A stretch of DNA of 64,000 bases from an uncultured Dongia sp. (lineage in GTDB: Bacteria > Pseudomonadota > Alphaproteobacteria > Dongiales > Dongiaceae), in NCBI RefSeq assembly GCF_936916975.1, contig NZ_CAKZGO010000038.1, positions 1-64,000 of the forward strand. Direction: 5' to 3'. The notes under the pieces were generated by a model. It worked only from the letters and a program-made list of their open reading frames with translations, made no database searches and had not been told where the DNA came from. This document shows, one piece after another, positions 34,913 to 44,181 of this stretch. Within the stretch, counting starts at the first letter, position 1. The number at the start of each line of letters is the position of its first letter. The position numbers were made by a program, and so were the translations under genes.

Positions 34913-35634
34913 CCAGGACCATTCTTGTTACCGGCGCCAGCAAGGGAATTGGCCGCGCCATTGCCGAAAAACTGGCCGAAGACGGCTTTAGGATCATCGC
35001 ACATTATGGCCGCGATGCCGCCGGCGCCGAAGTGACCTTGGCGGCAATCGAGGCCAAAGGTGGAACGGGTCGCTTGATGACATTCGATCTCAAGGACCGC
35101 GAGGGTGCGCGCGCGGTCTTGGAAGCCGATATTGCTGCGAACGGCGCGTATTGGGGCATCGTGCTCAATGCCGGGATCGCCCGGGATGCCGCCTTTCCGG
35201 CGATGACTGACCAGGAATGGGACGATGTGCTGGATACGGATCTGGGCGGGTTCTACAACGTCATGAGGCCAACCGTCATGCCCATGGTCTCCGCGCGCAA
35301 GGGCGGGCGCATCGTGACGATCTCCTCGGTGTCCGGCATCGCCGGCAATCGAGGGCAGGTCAATTACAGCGCCGCCAAGGCCGGCATCATCGGCGCCACG
35401 AAGGCGCTCGCCATTGAACTCGCCAAGCGCAATATCACTGTGAATTGTGTGGCGCCCGGCGTTATCGAAACGCAGATGGTGACCGATCTGCCGATGGACG
35501 AGGTCATCAAAATGATCCCGATGCGTCGTGCCGGGCGACCGGACGATGTGGCTGCCGCCGTTTCCTATCTCTGCTCGGACGGCGCAGGCTATGTGACCCG
35601 CCAGGTTCTCTCGGTCAATGGCGGGATGATCTGA
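34909..35634 (+). CDS. 3-ketoacyl-ACP reductase, SDR family (ApeQ type)
   Basis: A 241-residue FabG-like reductase. TGASKGIGRAIAEKLAEDG near residue 8 is the NADPH-binding site; LNAGIARD near 86 and the catalytic SSVSGIAGNRGQVNYSAAKAG (Ser, Tyr and Lys) near 140-160 are intact. The end, QVLSVNGGMI, is typical of FabG. It supplies the ketoreduction in each polyene cycle. The start overlaps the dehydratase gene; the stop shares a base with the next start. Confidence 0.92.
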   Translation: MTRTILVTGASKGIGRAIAEKLAEDGFRIIAHYGRDAAGAEVTLAAIEAKGGTGRLMTFDLKDREGARAVLEADIAANGAYWGIVLNAGIARDAAFPAMTDQEWDDVLDTDLGGFYNVMRPTVMPMVSARKGGRIVTISSVSGIAGNRGQVNYSAAKAGIIGATKALAIELAKRNITVNCVAPGVIETQMVTDLPMDEVIKMIPMRRAGRPDDVAAAVSYLCSDGAGYVTRQVLSVNGGMI

Positions 35635-36857
35635 TGCGCCGTGTCGTCGTCACGGGGATGGGTGGCATCACCGCGCTCGGTAATAGCTGGCCGGAAATTC
35701 GCGCCCGCATGGAACGCGGCGAAACCGCCATTCGCTACATGCCGGCCTGGGAGCGGTTCGAAGGCATCAACACGCGCCTGGCGGCGCCCATCCTCGGCTT
35801 TACCGCTGATGAACGCTATCCCCGCAAGAAAACCCGCACGATGGGACCTGTTGCCAAGATGGCGGTCAGGGCGACCGAAATGGCGCTGGAGGATGCCGGC
35901 ATGCTGGGTGATCCGACACTCGGCAATGGCCGCACGGGTATTGCCTACGGGTCGTCCTTTGGAAGTCCAGGGCCGGTGATCGCCTTTGCCGAATTGATGA
36001 AGGATGGCTATTCTAAGACACTCAATGCCACCAGCTACATCCAGATGATGAGCCACACGGCAGCCGTCAATATCGGGCTGTTCTTCGGCATTACCGGCCG
36101 TGTCATCCCAACCTCCAGCGCCTGTACCTCCGGCAGTCAGGGCATCGGCTATGCCTATGAATCGATCCGCTGGGGCAAGGCCGATATGATGGTGGCAGGT
36201 GGTGCTGACGAACTCGACGTCACCGAATCCGCCGTATTCGACACGCTCTATGCGACCAGCACAAAGAACGATCGGCCGGAGACGACACCGCGCCCCTATG
36301 ACCGAGATCGCGACGGCCTGGTGATCGGGGAAGGCGCCGTGACACTGATCCTGGAAGAGCGTGAACGCGCTCTGGCGCGGGGTGCCAAAATTCATGCGGA
36401 GATTCTGGGGTTCGCCTGCAATGCCGATGGCAACCATGTGACGCAGCCGCAAGCCAGCACCATGCAAGTGGCTTTGCATGAGGCGTTGGCAGATGCCAAC
36501 CTGCCGGCGAGCGCCATCGGTTTTGTCAGTGGGCACGGAACGGCGACGGAATGGGGCGATATCGCGGAGACGGAAGCAACCCATGCCGTTCTCGGCGCGC
36601 GCGCGCCAATCCATTCCTTGAAATCATATTTCGGGCACTCGCTCGGCGCCTGTGGGGCTATGGAGGCTTGGCTGGGCATTGAGATGATGCGTGATCAGTG
36701 GTTTGCACCGACTGCCAATCTCGCAAATGTCGACCCACGCTGCGCCGAACTCGACTATCTCATGGGTGGTGCCAGGCGGATTGATATCGAGCATCTCATG
36801 TCGAACAACTTCGCCTTCGGCGGTATCAATACGTCGCTGATCTTTAAGCGGGTCTGA
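35634..36857 (+). CDS. beta-ketoacyl synthase (ApeR type)
   Basis: A 407-residue FabF-like condensing enzyme with the triad intact: Cys in IPTSSACTSGSQGIGYAYES near 165, His in FVSGHGTATEWGDIAE near 303 and His in SLKSYFGHSLGACGAMEA near 340. The second complete ketosynthase of the cluster, assigned to starter condensation or stabilisation in other APE systems. The ATG at 35634 follows the reductase stop directly; the longer open frame upstream is a shadow. It ends the strictly overlapping gene chain. Confidence 0.9.
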   Translation: MRRVVVTGMGGITALGNSWPEIRARMERGETAIRYMPAWERFEGINTRLAAPILGFTADERYPRKKTRTMGPVAKMAVRATEMALEDAGMLGDPTLGNGRTGIAYGSSFGSPGPVIAFAELMKDGYSKTLNATSYIQMMSHTAAVNIGLFFGITGRVIPTSSACTSGSQGIGYAYESIRWGKADMMVAGGADELDVTESAVFDTLYATSTKNDRPETTPRPYDRDRDGLVIGEGAVTLILEERERALARGAKIHAEILGFACNADGNHVTQPQASTMQVALHEALADANLPASAIGFVSGHGTATEWGDIAETEATHAVLGARAPIHSLKSYFGHSLGACGAMEAWLGIEMMRDQWFAPTANLANVDPRCAELDYLMGGARRIDIEHLMSNNFAFGGINTSLIFKRV

Positions 36858-36869
36858 GGATAGCGGGTC

Positions 36870-37529
36870 ATGGCTTGGGAACTGGTTGATACGGCGAACG
36901 TGCCTGAAGGGGTGCTGGAGCTCTATCGGAAAGATGATGTCTTCATGATTCGCGCCAACGGGCTCGAATTGATGAATGGGCTTGGCCATCAGTCTGAGGT
37001 CGCCTTCGGCATCATGGCCGTGAAAATTTCCGGCAAGGCATCACCAAACATTCTGCTGGGCGGGCTGGGGCTGGGCTACACGCTCGCCGCGGCGGTTCGG
37101 GAGCTAGGGCAGTCGGGTCATGTCACGGTCGCAGAACTGTCGCCGGCGGTGATCTCTTGGTTCGACCGCTATGTGGCGGCCTCGGTGCTGCCGCAGCGGC
37201 CATCGAATATCAGCATTGTCGCCGCGGATATCGGTGAGCTGGTTCGGTCTGCTACCGGTCCCCGCTATGACGTCATCGCACTGGACGTTGATAACGGCCC
37301 GGAAGCGCTCGTTTCGCCACAAAACGCGCAGCTCTATGATTCGGCTGGCCTGCAAGCTTTGGCAGGACGCCTGGAGCCGGCTGGGGTGATTCTGCTGTGG
37401 TCGGGTTTCGAATCCCCCGCCTTTGTGGCGATGGCGGAGAAGGAGGGCTTTTCGGTTGCCTGCACCGCGCTGGCGAGCGTCGGGCGGGCAGATCTGCTCC
37501 ATTACGCCTACAGTCTGCGACAGGCGTAA
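36870..37529 (+). CDS. spermidine-synthase-like methyltransferase-fold protein
   Basis: A 219-residue protein of the SpeE/spermine-synthase superfamily. ILLGGLGLGYTLAAAVREL near residue 54 is the SAM/dcSAM-binding loop and VAELSPAVISWF near 87 the acidic strand end; YDVIALDVDNGPEAL near 130 replaces the usual YDVI..D..DP. Real polyamine synthases are about 280 residues, so this may be a divergent member of unknown substrate. It starts 12 bases after the ketosynthase gene, on the same strand, and may be read from the same transcript. Whether it takes part in pigment synthesis cannot be told; similar stand-alone genes are common in alphaproteobacteria. Confidence 0.7.
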   Translation: MAWELVDTANVPEGVLELYRKDDVFMIRANGLELMNGLGHQSEVAFGIMAVKISGKASPNILLGGLGLGYTLAAAVRELGQSGHVTVAELSPAVISWFDRYVAASVLPQRPSNISIVAADIGELVRSATGPRYDVIALDVDNGPEALVSPQNAQLYDSAGLQALAGRLEPAGVILLWSGFESPAFVAMAEKEGFSVACTALASVGRADLLHYAYSLRQA

Positions 37530-37568
37530 GGCATTTCTGCAGGAAACTGAATGTTTTCAAGGAGAAGA

Positions 37569-37643
37569 TGGTGCCGTCGAGAGGAATCGAACCTCCGACC
37601 CCGTCCTTACCAAGGACGTGCTCTACCCCTGAGCTACGACGGC
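37569..37643 (-). tRNA. tRNA-Thr (anticodon GGT)
   Basis: Read on the minus strand, the cloverleaf has acceptor GCCGTCG/CGACGGC, D-arm GCTC...GAGC, anticodon stem CGTCC/GGACG with loop TTGGTAA (anticodon GGT), T-arm with TTCGAAT, discriminator A and an encoded CCA. It decodes ACC and ACT threonine codons. Confidence 0.96.
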
Positions 37644-37841
37644 GCCGAGTGCTTTTAACCAGCGGGCTTGGGTGAGGCCCGTTGAAGCGGCGCGGAACAT
37701 GCCAGAAGGCGTTTACGATGGCAAGGGTTGTGAACACCCCGCCAACGACCCCTGAAATCACCTTGGCCCAACCGCATTTTGGCCGTAATTAAATGGTGTC
37801 AATTCAGGGCCTTGAGGCCGTTTGAGAGAAGGTAGCCGACA

Positions 37842-38009
37842 ATGGGTGCAGGGGACAAGAAGGGGCCGAATCCATCGTCGCAGGCCAAGTCGGCAGCAGA
37901 TGACAAAGCCCAGCGCCGCGCCGAGGCGCTGCGGGCCAACCTCAAGCGGCGCAAGGTGCAGCAACGCGACCGTGCCGACACCGGAAAGACCGCAACGGAC
38001 GGGGAATAG
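37842..38009 (+). CDS. small basic conserved-type protein, 55 residues
   Basis: Begins MGAGDKKGPNPSSQ and contains AQRRAEALRANLKRRKVQQR, a helical, strongly basic core, then a short polar tail ending in TDGE. An AGAAGGT sequence precedes the ATG. Similar small proteins with an ALRANLKRRK core are often seen near murA in related bacteria (from memory). No function is known; nucleic-acid or membrane binding would suit the charge. It lies between tRNA-Thr and dcd on the plus strand. Confidence 0.65.
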   Translation: MGAGDKKGPNPSSQAKSAADDKAQRRAEALRANLKRRKVQQRDRADTGKTATDGE

Positions 38010-38139
38010 CCGCTACGCTAGTCCTTGAGGCCAGGGTGGCCTTCCGATACAAACGGCGCGATTGGGACAAGCAGATTCCCGGCAGCCAAATCGTTAACAA
38101 GCAACATTTCCATCGAGGGTCGAGGGGACCAGCCGCCAC

Positions 38140-38694
38140 ATGTCGATTATGCCAGATACCTGGATCCGTGAAATGTCGCAAAAGCACGGCATGATCGAAC
38201 CGTTTGTCGAAAGCCAGAAGCGCGACGGCGTCATTTCCTATGGCGTTTCGTCCTATGGTTACGACGCGCGCGTCTCGCCGGAATTCAAGATCTTCACCAA
38301 TGTCGATTCAGCGGTCGTCGATCCCAAGGAATTCAACCCGAAGAGCTTCGTCGATCGCGAGGCCGATGTCTGCATCATCCCGCCCAATTCCTTTGCCCTG
38401 GCGCGCACGGTCGAATTCTTCCGCGTGCCGCGCGACGTGCTGGTGATCTGCCTTGGCAAGTCGACCTATGCGCGCTGTGGCATCATCGTCAACGTGACGC
38501 CGCTGGAGCCGGAATGGGAAGGCCATGTGACGCTGGAATTCTCCAACACCACGCCGCTGCCGGCGAAGATCTATGCCAATGAAGGCGCCTGCCAGTTCCT
38601 GTTCCTCAAGGGCTCGTCACCTTGCGAGGTCTCGTACAAGGATCGGGCCGGCAAATATATGGGCCAGCGCGGCGTGACGCTGCCGCGGCTCTGA
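38140..38694 (+). CDS. dcd: dCTP deaminase
   Basis: Deaminates dCTP to dUTP on the route to dTTP. The 184-residue trimeric enzyme of the dUTPase fold shows [16 protein letters not shown] near residue 36, the catalytic-region [23 protein letters not shown] with the key Glu near 120, and a C-terminal lid [13 protein letters not shown]. Length is typical of the single-function enzyme. A second ATG three codons in is possible. It precedes murA by 20 bases on the same strand. Confidence 0.97.
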   Translation: MSIMPDTWIREMSQKHGMIEPFVESQKRDGVISYGVSSYGYDARVSPEFKIFTNVDSAVVDPKEFNPKSFVDREADVCIIPPNSFALARTVEFFRVPRDVLVICLGKSTYARCGIIVNVTPLEPEWEGHVTLEFSNTTPLPAKIYANEGACQFLFLKGSSPCEVSYKDRAGKYMGQRGVTLPRL

Positions 38695-38714
38695 GCAGAA
38701 TCGGAAAGTAAGTT

Positions 38715-39998
38715 ATGGATCGCATTCGTATTCGCGGCGGCAACGTCCTCAAGGGCGAGATCAGAATCAGTGGCGCCAAGAATGCTGCTTTGCCGTTGAT
38801 GTGTACTTGTCTGTTGACCGATGATGACGTGCGTCTCGACAACGTGCCGGACCTTGCCGACATCACGACGATGACCAATCTGCTGGCGCATCTTGGTGTC
38901 GAGGTGACGACCCGCCAGTCGGCGAAAGACCGGTCGGTTATCTTCTCGGCCAAAGGCCTGACCGAGACGACAGCGCCCTATGATCTCGTCCGCAAGATGC
39001 GCGCGAGTGTCCTGGTGCTGGGCCCGCTGGTGGCGCGCCACGGCCAGGCGAAAGTATCGCTGCCGGGTGGCTGTGCTATCGGTACGCGGCCGGTCGATTT
39101 GCACATCAAGGGCCTGCAGCAGATGGGCGCTGAGATCGAACTCGATTCCGGCTACATCATCGCCAAGGCACCTGGGGGCCTGAAGGGCGGTGAAGTGACG
39201 TTCCCGAAGGTCTCGGTCGGTGCCACGGAAAATTTGCTGATGGCAGCGACGCTGGCCAAGGGCGAAACGCATCTCATTAACGCTGCCCGCGAGCCGGAGA
39301 TTGCCGACCTCGCTCTTTGCCTGAAAGCAATGGGTGCCAAGATCGAGGGCATCGGTTCCGATCATCTGATCATCCAGGGTGTCGACAGGCTCCATGGTTG
39401 TACTCATAGCGTGGTTGCCGATCGGATCGAAGCCGGTACCTATGCCATGGCAGCAGCGATCACCGGTGGTGAGATTGAACTCGTTGGCCTGCATCACGAG
39501 CTGATCGGTGCTGCGGCCTCGACCTTGACCCAGGCTGGCGTATCGCTAACCGAGACGCCGCGTGGATTGCTGGTGAAGCGGGCCAATGGCGCGCTGACCG
39601 GCGTCGACGTCATGACCGAACCGTTTCCCGGTTTCCCGACGGATCTCCAAGCGCAGATGATGGCGTTGCTGACGACGGCGGATGGTGCCTCGATGATCAC
39701 CGAGACGATCTTCGAGAACCGCTTCATGCATGTGCCGGAGCTTGCGCGCATGGGTGCAAGCATCAACGTGCACGGGTCATCGGCAATGGTGCGTGGCGTG
39801 AAGAAGCTGACCGGCGCGCCGGTGATGGCGACGGATCTGCGTGCCAGTGTTTCCCTGGTGCTCGCTGGCTTGGTGGCTGAGGGCGACACGTTCCTCAACC
39901 GAGTCTACCACCTCGATCGCGGCTATGAAAAGCTGACGGCGAAGCTGTCCGCCTGCGGTGCCGAAATCGAACGTCTATCTGACGCGGCAGCGGAGTAG
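38715..39998 (+). CDS. murA: UDP-N-acetylglucosamine 1-carboxyvinyltransferase
   Basis: First committed step of peptidoglycan synthesis. The 427-residue protein begins [24 protein letters not shown], with the active-site loop cysteine at about residue 120 in [16 protein letters not shown]. This is the fosfomycin target cysteine, so natural resistance by Asp replacement is not expected. The EPSP-synthase repeats are complete. It opens a syntenic run of genes typical for alphaproteobacteria, followed four bases later by DUF2948. Confidence 0.98.
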   Translation: MDRIRIRGGNVLKGEIRISGAKNAALPLMCTCLLTDDDVRLDNVPDLADITTMTNLLAHLGVEVTTRQSAKDRSVIFSAKGLTETTAPYDLVRKMRASVLVLGPLVARHGQAKVSLPGGCAIGTRPVDLHIKGLQQMGAEIELDSGYIIAKAPGGLKGGEVTFPKVSVGATENLLMAATLAKGETHLINAAREPEIADLALCLKAMGAKIEGIGSDHLIIQGVDRLHGCTHSVVADRIEAGTYAMAAAITGGEIELVGLHHELIGAAASTLTQAGVSLTETPRGLLVKRANGALTGVDVMTEPFPGFPTDLQAQMMALLTTADGASMITETIFENRFMHVPELARMGASINVHGSSAMVRGVKKLTGAPVMATDLRASVSLVLAGLVAEGDTFLNRVYHLDRGYEKLTAKLSACGAEIERLSDAAAE

Positions 39999-40002
39999 CG
40001 AC

Positions 40003-40533
40003 ATGGCAAAGTCCGTCAAGGCAACGGATATGCGACTGATGGCCAAGGACGCCGACGATTTGGCGATCATCGCGGCTTGCTTGCAGGATGCGCTGGTGCC
40101 GATCTCCGAAGTCCAGTACCTGGCCGGCGAGCAGCGTTTTATCATGCTGCTCAATCGATTCCGGTGGGAACGCCAACCGGCCGGCCGGCATATTCCGGCG
40201 ACCGGCAAGACCCAGCCTGGTGATGCCAGTTTCCACGACGCAGACGATTACTTCGATACCGAGCAGCGTATCCATTGCGGGCTTTGCATCGACAAGGTCA
40301 CATCGGTGCGCAGCCGCGGCGTCAATCTCAAGCAGCGCGGCAAATTCCTGTCGCTTTTGACGCTGCAGATTGACGGGCAGAACCTCAATCTGGTTTTCGC
40401 TGGCGGTGGGGTGATCCAATTGACAGTGTCCGAGCTGAGCCTGTTCCTGAGCGACATGGGTGAAGGGTGGCCGACGCAATGGCGACCCGATCACGAGCGC
40501 GAGGCGGCTGGCGCAGGCAAGGGGCGGGAATGA
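40003..40533 (+). CDS. DUF2948 family protein
   Basis: A 176-residue protein with the family's opening [23 protein letters not shown] near residue 7 and [12 protein letters not shown] near 47; later the stretch [22 protein letters not shown]. Function is unknown, but the gene lies after murA and before hisG in many alphaproteobacteria. The ATG at 40003 was chosen from the family start [13 protein letters not shown] and the spacing from the murA stop; the longer frame upstream is inside murA. Overlaps hisG by four bases. Confidence 0.88.
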   Translation: MAKSVKATDMRLMAKDADDLAIIAACLQDALVPISEVQYLAGEQRFIMLLNRFRWERQPAGRHIPATGKTQPGDASFHDADDYFDTEQRIHCGLCIDKVTSVRSRGVNLKQRGKFLSLLTLQIDGQNLNLVFAGGGVIQLTVSELSLFLSDMGEGWPTQWRPDHEREAAGAGKGRE

Positions 40534-41180
40534 GCGAAGTTTTTGTCCTGGCCTTGCCAAAAGGACGCATTCTCAAGGAAGTTTTGCCGGTTCTGAAAAA
40601 GGCGGGGATCGAGCCTGAAGCCGAGTTCGCGGACGAAAATTCACGGGCGCTGCGCTTCCGTACCAATGATCCCCAGCTCGAGATCATCCGGGTGCGCAGC
40701 TTCGACGTCGCGACCTTCGTCGCTTTCGGCGCCGCTCAATTGGGCGTTGCCGGCAATGACGTGCTGCTGGAGTTCGACTATCCCGAAATCTATGCACCGG
40801 TTGATCTCAATATCGGCCATTGCCGCTTGTCGGTGGCGGAACCGGCAGACATGTCCGCTACCGATGATCCTAGCCGCTGGTCGCATATCCGCGTAGCAAC
40901 CAAGTATCCGAACATCACGCAAAGCCATTTTGCCGCGCGCGGCGTACAGGCGGAGTGCATCAAGCTGTCGGGCGCCATGGAACTGGCGCCGACCCTGGGC
41001 CTCTGTCGCCGCATCGTCGACCTCGTATCCAGTGGTGCCACGTTGAAGGCCAACAATCTGGTCGAGATCGAACGTATCGCCGATGTCACCTCGCGACTGA
41101 TCGTCAACCGCACGGCCATGAAGACCTATCCCCGCGAAATCGGGGATTGGGTCGAGCGGCTCCGCCTGGCGGCCGCCTAA
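40530..41180 (+). CDS. hisG: ATP phosphoribosyltransferase, short form
   Basis: First enzyme of histidine synthesis. The 216-residue protein has [20 protein letters not shown] near residue 7, [19 protein letters not shown] near 74 and the PRPP-binding [20 protein letters not shown] near 160. It lacks the C-terminal allosteric domain, so it should need the regulatory partner HisZ, not in this window. GGGGCGGGA precedes the ATG at 40530. The hisD gene that commonly follows is absent. Confidence 0.96.
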   Translation: MSEVFVLALPKGRILKEVLPVLKKAGIEPEAEFADENSRALRFRTNDPQLEIIRVRSFDVATFVAFGAAQLGVAGNDVLLEFDYPEIYAPVDLNIGHCRLSVAEPADMSATDDPSRWSHIRVATKYPNITQSHFAARGVQAECIKLSGAMELAPTLGLCRRIVDLVSSGATLKANNLVEIERIADVTSRLIVNRTAMKTYPREIGDWVERLRLAAA

Positions 41181-41218
41181 ATGCGGGCCGGCTTGACCGC
41201 GGGGATAGCAGGCCGAGC

Positions 41219-41719
41219 ATGACGTCAGAATCCGATGCAGCGCCGGGTGGTGGCAAGGGCAGGCTGATTCGCGTCGATCTTGACGAACAAACGACTGCGC
41301 GCCGCACGCCTGAGGTGGAACGAGAGCGGGCCGTCGCTATTTTCGATCTCCTGGAAGAGAACGAGTTCCAGCCGGCGATTGAACATGCAGGCCCCTATCA
41401 TCTTGGGCTCTCGATCGAGGAAAACCGGTTGGTCTTCGACATCAAGGACGATGCCGGGGCGCCACTCTATAAATTCATCCTGTCGCTGTCGCCTTTCCGC
41501 CGCATCGTCAAAGAATACTTCGATATCTGCGGCAGCTATTACCAGGCGATCAAATCCGCCTCGCCCTCGCAGATCGAGGCGATCGATATGGGGCGGCGCG
41601 GCCTCCACAATGAAGGATCGGAGATCCTGCGCGAACGGCTCGCCGGCAAGGTCGAGGTCGATTTCAATACCGCACGTCGGCTCTTTACGCTGATCTGTGC
41701 GCTTCACGTCAAGATGTGA
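41219..41719 (+). CDS. UPF0262 family protein
   Basis: A 166-residue cytoplasmic protein with [22 protein letters not shown] near residue 17, [13 protein letters not shown] near 42, and a C-terminal [13 protein letters not shown]. These are features of the UPF0262 family, confined largely to alphaproteobacteria and of unknown function. The start at 41219 fits family alignments; the open frame upstream is a hisG shadow. It follows hisG by 38 bases and precedes the phosphatase gene by six. Confidence 0.88.
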   Translation: MTSESDAAPGGGKGRLIRVDLDEQTTARRTPEVERERAVAIFDLLEENEFQPAIEHAGPYHLGLSIEENRLVFDIKDDAGAPLYKFILSLSPFRRIVKEYFDICGSYYQAIKSASPSQIEAIDMGRRGLHNEGSEILRERLAGKVEVDFNTARRLFTLICALHVKM

Positions 41720-41725
41720 GGCTGC

Positions 41726-42172
41726 ATGGAGCAGGGCCTTCCTGGCAGTGTGTTGTTCTGTTGTACTTACAACTCTGTGCGTTCGCCGATGGCCGAGGCG
41801 ATCCTGAAATACCTTCACGGTACTCGTGTGTTTGTGGATTCCGTCGGCGTTCGTGCGCAGGATGTCGACGGCTTCGTTATCGCCGTCATGGATGAAATCG
41901 GCATCGATATCACCAAGCACCGATCCAAGACTTTCGACGATCTGGAGGATGATTCCTTCGATGTCATCATCTCGCTCTCGCCGGAAGCGCAGCACAAGGC
42001 GGTCGATATGACCCGCACCATGGCTTGCGAGGTCGAATTCTGGAACACGATGGATCCCACCATCGTCGAAGGCAGCCGCGAGGACCGCCTGGAAGCCTAT
42101 CGTATGGTGCGGGACGGGCTTATGAAACGCATCCGCGAGCGCTTCCCGTTGCAGGGCGCGCCGCAGATTTAG
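41726..42172 (+). CDS. low-molecular-weight protein-tyrosine-phosphatase/ArsC-like protein
   Basis: A 148-residue protein of the LMW-PTP fold. The P-loop CTYNSVRS (CX5R) lies near residue 14, and the domain continues with PMAEAILKYLHG. A general acid of the DP type is less clear (NTMDPTIVEGSRED near 110). Family members act as phosphotyrosine phosphatases or arsenate reductases; neither can be chosen here. It is six bases after UPF0262 in the conserved run before maf. Confidence 0.88.
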   Translation: MEQGLPGSVLFCCTYNSVRSPMAEAILKYLHGTRVFVDSVGVRAQDVDGFVIAVMDEIGIDITKHRSKTFDDLEDDSFDVIISLSPEAQHKAVDMTRTMACEVEFWNTMDPTIVEGSREDRLEAYRMVRDGLMKRIRERFPLQGAPQI

Positions 42173-42264
42173 TTTGGTATCGGCGGTTTAGCCGGCGATT
42201 TGGCCGCAATTGAGCTTTGGCCCAATATCAGTATTATCCGGCCGAATTTACGAAGGATCTCGTC

Positions 42265-42855
42265 TTGGCCAATTCCAGCGCGCAAGTGCCATTCATCCTT
42301 GCTTCGGCGTCGCCGCGGCGGCTCGACCTTCTGGCGCAGATCGGACTGCGGCCTGCAGTCGTCGACGCGCCGCATATTGACGAGGCGGTGTTGCCGCGCG
42401 AATTGCCGGGTACCTATGCCAGGCGTATCGCGCAGGAGAAGCTGGCGGCCGTGGCACCACGTCATCCGGGAGCATTCGTGCTGGCGGCTGACACGGTGGT
42501 GGCGCTGGGTCGTCGTATCCTGCCGAAGGCGGAAGATGCCGCTACTGCCCAGCGTTGCCTGGAGCTTCTTTCCGGCCGGCGCCACAAGGTCGTGGGCGGC
42601 ATTGCCATCGCGGCGGCAGACGGCCGCCATGCGATCCGTGTGGTGAGCACTAACGTCATCTTCAAACGGCTCGAAGCGGCCGAGATCGAACGCTATATCG
42701 CGGGTGGTGAATGGTATGGCAAGGCTGGTGGCTATGCTGTGCAGGGCCAAGCGGCGGCATTCATCCCGTCGATCGGTGGTTCGTACAGCAATATCGTCGG
42801 CCTCAGCCTCAGCGACGTCTATGCCATGCTGACCGGCCTCGGCTACAAGGTTTGA
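42265..42855 (+). CDS. maf: Maf-like nucleoside triphosphate pyrophosphatase
   Basis: House-cleaning pyrophosphatase that removes non-canonical or pyrimidine nucleotides. The 196-residue protein has ILASASPRRLDLL near residue 10, VLAADTVVALG near 70 and GKAGGYAVQGQAAAFIPSIGGSYSNIVGLSL near 150, the full family signature. The TTG at 42265 is preferred because AAGGA lies a short distance before it and the family begins there; in-frame starts further upstream are less fitting. The 92 bases before it contain no infA. Confidence 0.93.
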   Translation: MANSSAQVPFILASASPRRLDLLAQIGLRPAVVDAPHIDEAVLPRELPGTYARRIAQEKLAAVAPRHPGAFVLAADTVVALGRRILPKAEDAATAQRCLELLSGRRHKVVGGIAIAAADGRHAIRVVSTNVIFKRLEAAEIERYIAGGEWYGKAGGYAVQGQAAAFIPSIGGSYSNIVGLSLSDVYAMLTGLGYKV

Positions 42856-42860
42856 GCAAG

Positions 42861-43820
42861 ATGGGTGAGCAAATATTCCTCAGTCTTTCCCCAGAGCGCA
42901 CGGAGTTTTACCGATGGTCTGGCGATCGCCTAATCCAGGCCCTGGTTGAGAAGCCTGGCGAAGGCAGCTTGGTGGGCGGCATTTATCTCGGTCGGGTGGT
43001 CCGGGTGGAAGGCAGTCTCAACGCAGCCTTTGTGGAAATCGGCCTCGATAAGCCTGGCCTGCTGCAGTTGAAGCGTCAGGGTGCTCAACCGGGCGAAGGC
43101 GATGCGGTCATTGTGCAGATTCGACGCGATGCTGCAGAAGAGAAGGGCGTGCGCCTGACCAGCAGCGTGAAGTCGATGATCGATGTGACGGCTCTGGCCA
43201 GGACTAAACAGCCACCAGCGCAACTGATCCCGCCACCGGCATTGTGGCAGACGGCATTGGAGGCTTTGGCAGCCGAACAGGTCGACAGCATCATCTGCGA
43301 TCGACGTGTCGACGTGACGCCGGTTGCCGAATGGTGCCGTCGTCAGCGGCCAGGTATGGAGGGCAAGGTCGCGTTCATGCCCGAGCGTGATTGGGTGCCG
43401 TCCCGCGCCGATATCAAGGACTGCATTGGCGAGGCGCTGGAGGAAGAGGTGCTGCTGCCCGGCGGCGGGCGGTTGCTCATCGAGCCGGTCCGGACGCTCA
43501 CGGCCATCGATGTGAATTCCGCTGCCGCCACGGCAGAGAAAGGCTTCGAGCGCACAGCGCTCTCGGTCAATCTGGAAGCTGCACAGGAGATCCCGCGGCA
43601 GCTTGCGCTACGCAATCTGGGCGGCATCGTCGTGATCGACTTCATCGATCTTGATAACCGTGGCAAGCGGGAGCAGGTCATAGAGGCGCTGCGTCAGGCC
43701 GTGGGCGTGGATCCCGCCATTGAATGGGTCGGGAACATGTCGCGTTTGGGTCTGGTGGAACTGCTGCGCCGTCGCACCGGCCGGACTCTGGTGGAGATGT
43801 GGGAGGTGCCAAATGGCTAA
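42861..43820 (+). CDS. rng: ribonuclease E/G family protein, short (RNase G-like)
   Basis: A 319-residue endoribonuclease-family protein. VGGIYLGRVVRVEGSLNAAFVEIGLDKPG near residue 36 is the S1-like RNA-binding region. DVTALARTKQPP and the DNase I-like AIDVNSAAATAEKGFERTAL near 215 hold the catalytic acidic residues, followed by GGIVVIDFIDLDNRGKREQV. It is shorter than E. coli RNase G (about 490) but this compact form is usual at the maf-yacG locus in alphaproteobacteria. It probably has the catalytic core without a full zinc-link region. Confidence 0.9.
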   Translation: MGEQIFLSLSPERTEFYRWSGDRLIQALVEKPGEGSLVGGIYLGRVVRVEGSLNAAFVEIGLDKPGLLQLKRQGAQPGEGDAVIVQIRRDAAEEKGVRLTSSVKSMIDVTALARTKQPPAQLIPPPALWQTALEALAAEQVDSIICDRRVDVTPVAEWCRRQRPGMEGKVAFMPERDWVPSRADIKDCIGEALEEEVLLPGGGRLLIEPVRTLTAIDVNSAAATAEKGFERTALSVNLEAAQEIPRQLALRNLGGIVVIDFIDLDNRGKREQVIEALRQAVGVDPAIEWVGNMSRLGLVELLRRRTGRTLVEMWEVPNG

Positions 43821-43974
43821 ATGCCCGATCTGCGGAAAGCCGACCGAACACGATTACCGGCCCTTCTGTTCGGAGCGCTGTAAGAAGGTCGATCTCAACC
43901 GCTGGCTGAGCGATGTCTACCGAGTCCCGGCGGAGGCTACCCCGACAGATGAGAATGACAAGTCAAGCGACTGA
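43813..43974 (+). CDS. yacG: DNA gyrase inhibitor YacG, zinc-binding
   Basis: A 53-residue protein with four zinc-ligand cysteines: CPIC near residue 4 and CSERC near 20. YacG binds GyrB and can inhibit gyrase in E. coli. The ATG at 43813 overlaps the end of the rng gene by eight bases. The open frame upstream belongs to rng. It is followed by about 90 bases and tRNA-Phe. Confidence 0.95.
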   Translation: MAKCPICGKPTEHDYRPFCSERCKKVDLNRWLSDVYRVPAEATPTDENDKSSD

Positions 43975-44064
43975 TCTGACTGGGGTATTTCGTGATGTCC
44001 CTGTCGACATTTGCGGCTGGACAAGCCCCGGCAAAGCCATTAAATATCCGCCGGTTCCAAAGAG

Positions 44065-44140
44065 GCCCGGGTAGCTCAGTTGGTAGAGCAGCGGATTGAA
44101 AATCCGCGTGTCGGCGGTTCAAATCCGTCCCCGGGCACCA
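44065..44140 (+). tRNA. tRNA-Phe (anticodon GAA)
   Basis: Acceptor stem GCCCGGG/CCCGGGC, D-arm GCTC...GAGC, anticodon stem GCGGA/TCCGC with loop TTGAAAA (GAA), T-arm GGCGG-TTCAAAT-CCGTC and encoded ACCA. Its place just after yacG is conserved in many alphaproteobacteria. Confidence 0.97.
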
Positions 44141-44181
44141 TTTGCCCTCCAGCGAAAATCGATCCACTGCCTTCGCCGTCG

